A stretch of DNA of 64,000 nt from positions 1-64,000 of the forward strand of contig DATKEN010000011.1 of NCBI GenBank assembly GCA_035512155.1, given 5' to 3'. The notes beneath the pieces were generated by a model, which did not search any database, was not told the DNA's origin, and saw nothing but the letters and a program-made list of their open reading frames with translations. This document shows, one piece after another, positions 59,799 through 64,000 of this stretch. Made by a program: the position numbers and the translations under genes. Every line of letters starts with the position of its first letter. Position 1 is the first letter of the stretch. The stretch comes from JABCYV01 sp035512155. GTDB lineage: Bacteria > Acidobacteriota > Terriglobia > Terriglobales > Acidobacteriaceae.

Positions 59799-59812
59799 GA
59801 CCGCACGGTCAA
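59799..59812. promoter_or_regulatory. TGACCG-CA-CGGTCA palindrome between convergent genes
   Basis: Perfect six-base arms with two-base spacer, in the context tttatcc-TGACCGCACGGTCA-aattcc. It matches the site at 61724 (AATTTGACCG..CGGTC on the minus strand) but lies where two genes converge, so it drives no known start. A lost promoter or a different binding protein may explain it. Confidence 0.5.
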
Positions 59813-59839
59813 ATTCCACCAGAGTTCCTGAGCGATCGT

Positions 59840-61600
59840 TCAAATCACGTATCGTTCTGCGTCAAGCAGCCGACCAGCAATCTTACGTCGCAGACCAATC
59901 GCATCCACCGGCTCGTACTTCGCGAATCGCTGCAGCATTTTCATTGCCTCACCGAGAGCCTGCCCGTTCGTGCAAGTGCCGATAACATTTCGCGCCGAGA
60001 CTTCGACGCGAGCCATCGCGTCGCGCAAGAAAACGGTCGCCATATCGGCAGCATTCGTCCCCCGTGCATTGGCTGAAAGCTTGCGGCTGCGCAGCAGGCT
60101 CGACTCCATCGCGAAGGCCTCCATAATAATGTCCGCGATATTCATAAGGACTTCCTGCTGCTTCTCCAGGTTCGCCTTGTATTTCTGCGATGCGAGGCCG
60201 ATGGTTGCGAGCGCAATCTTCTTCGCATTGCGCACCAACTGCATCTCTTCATCGCCGTGGTCTGGTGCGACCGGATCCGCGAGTATTGTCTGGGCGGCCG
60301 GTAGGAGATCCAATTGCCCCCGCGCAGCTCGTTTCAGCAACATTCCCGGTATGAGCAGGCGATTAATCTCGTTCGTACCCTCGAAGATACGGTTGACTCG
60401 CGAATCGCGATAAGCACGTTCGACTTCATAGTCCTGGTGGTAGCCATACCCGCCGTGAATCTGCACACCCTCGTCCACGACGTAATCCAGCATTTCCGAT
60501 GCATACACCTTGATCATCGAGCATTCGGCGGCGTACTCCTCAACCGCCCTCAGCATGGTCTGCGAAGCGTCCTGTTGGGCCCAAGAGAAGCCCTCCAATT
60601 GACTCTGGATCAGACCTCCGATGCGCCACGCTGCAGACTCTGTCGCGTAAGTGCGAATCGCCATCTCGGCTAGTTTGTGCTGGATGGCGCCGAACTGCGC
60701 GATCGACGACCCGAACGCCTTACGTTCGCGAGCATATTTAATGCATATGGAGAGCAACTGCTTCGCCTTGCCCACGACCGCCGAGCCAAGTTTCATCCTC
60801 CCGATATTCAGAATATTGAACGCGATGATATGGCCTCGCCCGATCTCACCCAATAGATTCTCTACTGGCACAGGAACATTGTCGAAATACACAGCCGTGG
60901 TGGAACTCCCCTTTATCCCCATTTTGTGTTCTTCAGCGCCACTGCTTACACCGGGAAAACTGCGCTCTACTAAAAAAGCGGTAAACTTTTCGCCGCCCAC
61001 TTTGGCAAAGACGGTAAACAGGTCGGCGGCGCCACCGTTGGTGATCCAAATTTTCTGTCCATTAAGGATGTAGTGTTTGCCGTCCGGACTCAGATCGGCG
61101 CGAGTGCGGGCAGCCAAGCTGTCGGACCCGGCCAATGGTTCCGTCAACGCGTAGGCAGCCAACATCTCGACCGTCGCCAGCTTGGGTAGGTATTTCTGTT
61201 TCTGCTGCTCGTTTCCAAAGAAGAGAACGGGCAAGGTGCCGATTCCAGTATGTGACGAATGCCACCCGCCATAGGAAGCATCCCGAGCCAGGTGTTCAGT
61301 AACGATCAACAGGGACGGCAGATCCATTTCCATTCCTCCGAACTTTTCAGGAATCGAAATGGCGGTCAGACCTAGTTCTGCCGCTTTGCGCAATACCGCC
61401 AGGGCCACCCCCGGTTTTTGCTGGCGAATAGCCTCTAAATTGGGTTCGACCTCTTTCGCCCAAAACTCGTCCGTAGTGCGGGCGATTGCGAGGTGTTCCT
61501 CGCTGAGGTCCTCTGCCGTGAAGATTTCATGCGGCGCCAGATCTTCAATAAGAAATCCTCCCCCTTTGATTTTGGGAGAACTTGCCGTGGCTGTAGTCAT
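59840..61600 (-). CDS. Long-form acyl-CoA dehydrogenase (FadE-type)
   Basis: 586 residues from ATG 61600. The dehydrogenase core (about 35-420) shows MLAAYALTEPLAGSDSLAARTRA, GQKIWITNGGAADLFTVFAKVG, and the active-site stretch VEYAAECSMIKVYASEMLDYVVDEGVQIHGGYGYHQDYEVERAYRD with FEGTNEI carrying the catalytic Glu. An extra C-terminal helical domain (about 430-586) with MLQRFAKYEPVDAIGLRRKIAGRLL matches the long ACADs that pair with FadN/FadA in Bacillus. It catalyses the first step of beta-oxidation, passing electrons to ETF. It diverges from the bifunctional hydratase/dehydrogenase gene, with an operator-like palindrome between them. Confidence 0.92.
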   Translation of the reverse strand: MTTATASSPKIKGGGFLIEDLAPHEIFTAEDLSEEHLAIARTTDEFWAKEVEPNLEAIRQQKPGVALAVLRKAAELGLTAISIPEKFGGMEMDLPSLLIVTEHLARDASYGGWHSSHTGIGTLPVLFFGNEQQKQKYLPKLATVEMLAAYALTEPLAGSDSLAARTRADLSPDGKHYILNGQKIWITNGGAADLFTVFAKVGGEKFTAFLVERSFPGVSSGAEEHKMGIKGSSTTAVYFDNVPVPVENLLGEIGRGHIIAFNILNIGRMKLGSAVVGKAKQLLSICIKYARERKAFGSSIAQFGAIQHKLAEMAIRTYATESAAWRIGGLIQSQLEGFSWAQQDASQTMLRAVEEYAAECSMIKVYASEMLDYVVDEGVQIHGGYGYHQDYEVERAYRDSRVNRIFEGTNEINRLLIPGMLLKRAARGQLDLLPAAQTILADPVAPDHGDEEMQLVRNAKKIALATIGLASQKYKANLEKQQEVLMNIADIIMEAFAMESSLLRSRKLSANARGTNAADMATVFLRDAMARVEVSARNVIGTCTNGQALGEAMKMLQRFAKYEPVDAIGLRRKIAGRLLDAERYVI

Positions 61601-61723
61601 GATCGCTCTCCTGCGCCGGTCGGCGAAATCGCCTGAGAAGTACCCTCTGATCCAGAGGTCGGCCGGCCAAAGATAGACTGCGTAAATATACCCCTAGCTT
61701 GCCCATTATGACCACATGAAATC

Positions 61724-61735
61724 GACCGAGCGGTC
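61724..61735. promoter_or_regulatory. GACCG-AG-CGGTC operator in the fatty-acid divergent promoter
   Basis: GACCGAGCGGTC within atcGACCGAGCGGTCaaattatta. Its minus-strand form AATTTGACCGCTCGGTC corresponds closely to the 59799 site. It lies 124 bases from the acyl-CoA dehydrogenase start and 100 from the bifunctional enzyme's start, so a TetR regulator may control both. Confidence 0.55.
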
Positions 61736-61834
61736 AAATTATTATCCAGAACCAGACCCAATCGACCGTTGACGCTTTACCGGCCAAGGTCATATGATTG
61801 CGGGTTCGACTTCTCGCCGGAGTGTCCTACTGAA

Positions 61835-63961
61835 ATGAGCCAGCTAGTCCACCTCACCAAAGACAACGACATTGGCATCATCACGATCGACAACCCGCCG
61901 GTAAATGCGTTGAGCCCGGGCGTACCGGAAGGAATTTCCGGCGCGATCGACCAGATTGCCAAGGACGACGCAGTCAGAGCGGGAGTGATAATCGGTGCTG
62001 GTCGAACTTTTATCGGCGGAGCCGATATCAAGGAATTCGGCAAGATGACGTCGGGCATGACCAAACGCGGCGACGGATTATTGTCGCTGCTGTCGAAAAT
62101 CGAGGACTGCCCAAAGCCGATCGTCATGGCCATTCAGGGAGTCGCATTTGGCGGGGGTTTGGAGGTGGCGATGGCTGGCCACTACCGGATTGCCACTCCG
62201 AGCGCCCAGGTCGGCCAGCCGGAAGTAAAGCTCGGGATCATTCCCGGAGCGGCGGGCTCACAGCGGTTACCCCGCCTCGCCGGTGTAGCAAAGGCGGTCG
62301 AAATGTGCACGGAGGGCAATCCGGTCAAAGCCGAGGAGGCGCTGAAGGCCGGTATTCTCGATCGTCTGATTGAAGGCGATCTGCTCTCTGGCGCAATCGC
62401 CTTCGCCCGGGAAATTGCATCGAAGCCTGCACCGAAAACTCGCGAGCGCAACCACAAGCTCGGCACGCTCGAGCAGAACACCCCAATCTTCGCCGCCGCG
62501 CGTGAGAATGCCCGCAAGAAACAGCGCAACATGACGGCGCCGCTGGCGGCGATTGATGCCGTCGAAGCCGCTACCAAACTGCCCTTCGAGGAAGGCTGCC
62601 AGGTCGAGAGAAAACTCTTCACTGAGTGTCTTTTCTCGGATCAATCGAAAGCGCTCATTCACGTGTTCTTCGGTGAGCGCGAAGTGGCAAAAATTCCAGA
62701 CATTCCGAAGGACACCCCAGTAATTCCTGTGAATCGCGGGGCAGTAGTGGGCGCCGGCACAATGGGCGGCGGTATCGCGATGGTGCTTGCCAATGCCGGC
62801 ATTCCAGTCCTGCTCAAGGACGCGGATCAGGCGGCGCTGGATCGTGGACTGGCCAACATCCAAAAGAATTACGCGAATTCCGTTAAGCGCGGCCGCTTCA
62901 CCCAACAGTTCGTCGAGGAGCGATTGAAGTTGATAAAGCCAACCCTGAGCTACGACGAATTTGCCCGCGTGGACCTGGTGATCGAGGCCATATTCGAGGG
63001 TGTGGCGCTCAAGAAGGAGGTCTTCAGCGATCTCGACCGCATCTGTAAGCCTGGCGCGATTCTGGCGAGTAATACGTCGACGCTTAACATCGACGAAATC
63101 GCATCGGCAACGGCGCGGCCGGAAGCGGTCCTCGGGACACATTTTTTCAGCCCGGCTAATGTCATGCGCCTGCTCGAAATCGTGCGTGGCAAGGCGACCA
63201 CCAAACAAGTCATCGCGACCTGTATGCAGCTTTCGAAAAAACTGGGCAAGGTTGGTGTGCTGGTGGGAAATTGCCGCGGCTTTGTGGGTAACCGGATGTT
63301 TCATCCCTACGTCCGCGAATCGGTTTTTCTCGTGGAAGAAGGGGCCAGCGTCGAGGCCGTGGATAAAGCCTTATACGATTTTGGTATGGCGATGGGTCCG
63401 CTCGCGACCGGTGACCTCGCTGGACTAGACGTGGGCTGGCGCATCCGCAAGGAATATCGCCACCTGGAAAAGCCCGGCATACGGCAGGCGTTTGCGGGTG
63501 ATCGTTTGTGCGAAATGGGACGCTATGGTCAGAAGACTGGCGCCGGCTGGTACAGATATGACGAGAACCGGCGTGCCATCCCCGATCCCGAAGTCGCTGC
63601 GATGGTACGCAACTGGTCCGCCGAGGCCGGCATCTCGCATCGGCAGATCCCAGCCGAGGAGATTGTCGACCGTTGCATTTATGCGCTGGTCAATGAGGGA
63701 GCGCGCATTCTAGAAGAAGGTTACGCGCTGCGGGCAGTGGACATCGACATCATCTATCTCAACGGTTACGGTTTCCCTGCATATCGCGGGGGCCCGATGT
63801 GGTATGCCGACACAGTGGGACTCCGAAAAGTCCATGATCGCATCTGCGAATTTCAACGCCAGCATGGCGAACTATGGGAACCTGCCCCGCTGCTGAAGCG
63901 CTTGGCGTCAGAAGGACGAACTTTCGCTGATCTCGATAAACAGAAAGCGGCGGCAGCCTAA
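61835..63961 (+). CDS. Bifunctional enoyl-CoA hydratase/3-hydroxyacyl-CoA dehydrogenase
   Basis: 708 residues from ATG 61835; the open frame begins 22 codons earlier. The crotonase domain occupies about 1-200: FIGGADIKEF oxyanion loop, catalytic glutamates in GGGLEVAMAGHYRIATP and GQPEVKLGIIPGAAGSQRLPR. The dehydrogenase domain starts near 300 with the NAD loop VVGAGTMGGGIAM; LASNTSTLNIDEIA and THFFSPANVMRLLEIV carry the Ser/His active-site residues, and the two C-terminal HAD repeats follow. It performs steps two and three of beta-oxidation (FadJ/FadN/mammalian MFE1 type). The thiolase partner is not in the window but may lie just beyond it. It diverges from the long acyl-CoA dehydrogenase. 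Confidence 0.94.
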   Translation: MSQLVHLTKDNDIGIITIDNPPVNALSPGVPEGISGAIDQIAKDDAVRAGVIIGAGRTFIGGADIKEFGKMTSGMTKRGDGLLSLLSKIEDCPKPIVMAIQGVAFGGGLEVAMAGHYRIATPSAQVGQPEVKLGIIPGAAGSQRLPRLAGVAKAVEMCTEGNPVKAEEALKAGILDRLIEGDLLSGAIAFAREIASKPAPKTRERNHKLGTLEQNTPIFAAARENARKKQRNMTAPLAAIDAVEAATKLPFEEGCQVERKLFTECLFSDQSKALIHVFFGEREVAKIPDIPKDTPVIPVNRGAVVGAGTMGGGIAMVLANAGIPVLLKDADQAALDRGLANIQKNYANSVKRGRFTQQFVEERLKLIKPTLSYDEFARVDLVIEAIFEGVALKKEVFSDLDRICKPGAILASNTSTLNIDEIASATARPEAVLGTHFFSPANVMRLLEIVRGKATTKQVIATCMQLSKKLGKVGVLVGNCRGFVGNRMFHPYVRESVFLVEEGASVEAVDKALYDFGMAMGPLATGDLAGLDVGWRIRKEYRHLEKPGIRQAFAGDRLCEMGRYGQKTGAGWYRYDENRRAIPDPEVAAMVRNWSAEAGISHRQIPAEEIVDRCIYALVNEGARILEEGYALRAVDIDIIYLNGYGFPAYRGGPMWYADTVGLRKVHDRICEFQRQHGELWEPAPLLKRLASEGRTFADLDKQKAAAA

Positions 63962-64000
63962 CCACTTGTTTCGCTGGTTGCGAACCTGGTGGGTCAACGG

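Noticed and set aside
62267..63304. 345-codon minus-strand open frame within the bifunctional beta-oxidation gene
   Set aside because: It is antisense to a strongly conserved enzyme and has the composition expected of a GC-rich shadow frame.
1..64000. CRISPR array, insertion sequence, integrase or prophage
   Set aside because: No regularly spaced direct repeats, transposase, integrase or phage genes were found on either strand.

Overview
The window looks like chromosome from an acidobacterium (Acidobacteriota, probably Terriglobia/'Koribacter'-like). The basis is family content rather than rRNA, since no rRNA or convincing tRNA gene is present. It holds a Ser/Thr kinase of the kinase-plus-PD40-propeller type, a 1029-residue Asp-box propeller protein, two TonB-domain proteins, a secreted M48 protease with an N-terminal extension, ECF sigma/anti-sigma operons with B-box and DUF4097-type partners, and GC-rich dispersed repeats of the TGTCATNCTGA type. 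Base composition is GC-rich throughout, with no clear foreign island. Layout: 1-1 kb, a decayed Ser/Thr kinase. 1-3.4 kb, a metallo-beta-lactamase/rhodanese protein diverging from a 2-keto-pentenoate hydratase-like enzyme. 3.4-6.1 kb, a TPR protein and an O-antigen ligase-like membrane protein. 6.3-7.4 kb, two overlapping PilZ-type genes. 7.4-11.7 kb, a candidate structured RNA, then an operon of ECF sigma, zinc anti-sigma, B-box membrane protein and DUF4097 protein. 12.3-16.4 kb, gamma-carbonic anhydrase, hisS and aspS with repeats between them. 16.5-21.3 kb, a small membrane protein, aldehyde dehydrogenase, an 85-residue unknown protein and an AmtB transporter behind a hairpin-rich leader. 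21.5-30 kb, the Asp-box propeller protein, a FecR-like protein, an unknown secreted protein, TonB, an M48 protease and a 54-residue Flp-type pilin. 30.3-37.5 kb, a NarL/NarX-type two-component pair, a divergent second histidine kinase, RlmN and an M16 protease. 37.7-44.2 kb, a Cys-rich small protein and a CusCBA-type metal efflux operon whose adaptor carries a Met-rich C-terminal domain. 44.4-47.8 kb, a DUF3291-like protein, a truncated AhpD/carboxymuconolactone-decarboxylase remnant, and a four-gene operon of molybdopterin oxidoreductase, cytochrome b, ECF sigma and an anti-sigma with an Ada-like Cys/His cluster. 48-53.4 kb, a 39-residue protein with terminator, TonB-domain and PEBP proteins, a MotB-like protein without its membrane anchor, and a GH63-type glucosidase. 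53.4-64 kb, an SDR, an aspartic-protease/SnoaL-like fusion, two TetR regulators and a fatty-acid catabolic region: an ACAD10/11-like dehydrogenase, an APH-type kinase, a histidine phosphatase, a long acyl-CoA dehydrogenase and a FadJ/FadN-type bifunctional enzyme. How the genes may work together: the catabolic block at 55.8-64 kb reads as acyl-CoA beta-oxidation plus a possible side route for 4-hydroxyacyl-CoAs (kinase plus ACAD11-like enzyme), under TetR control through GACCG..CGGTC-type operators. The two ECF sigma/anti-sigma operons are independent sensing circuits; the second is joined to a molybdenum/cytochrome b redox pair. The Cus-type operon is metal detoxification. No CRISPR array, insertion sequence, prophage or integrase was found. 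I see no wholly new multi-gene system that can be claimed firmly; the strongest candidates for something under-described are the redox/ECF operon with the Ada-like anti-sigma (45.1-47.8 kb) and the kinase/ACAD11-like locus (55.9-59.7 kb).
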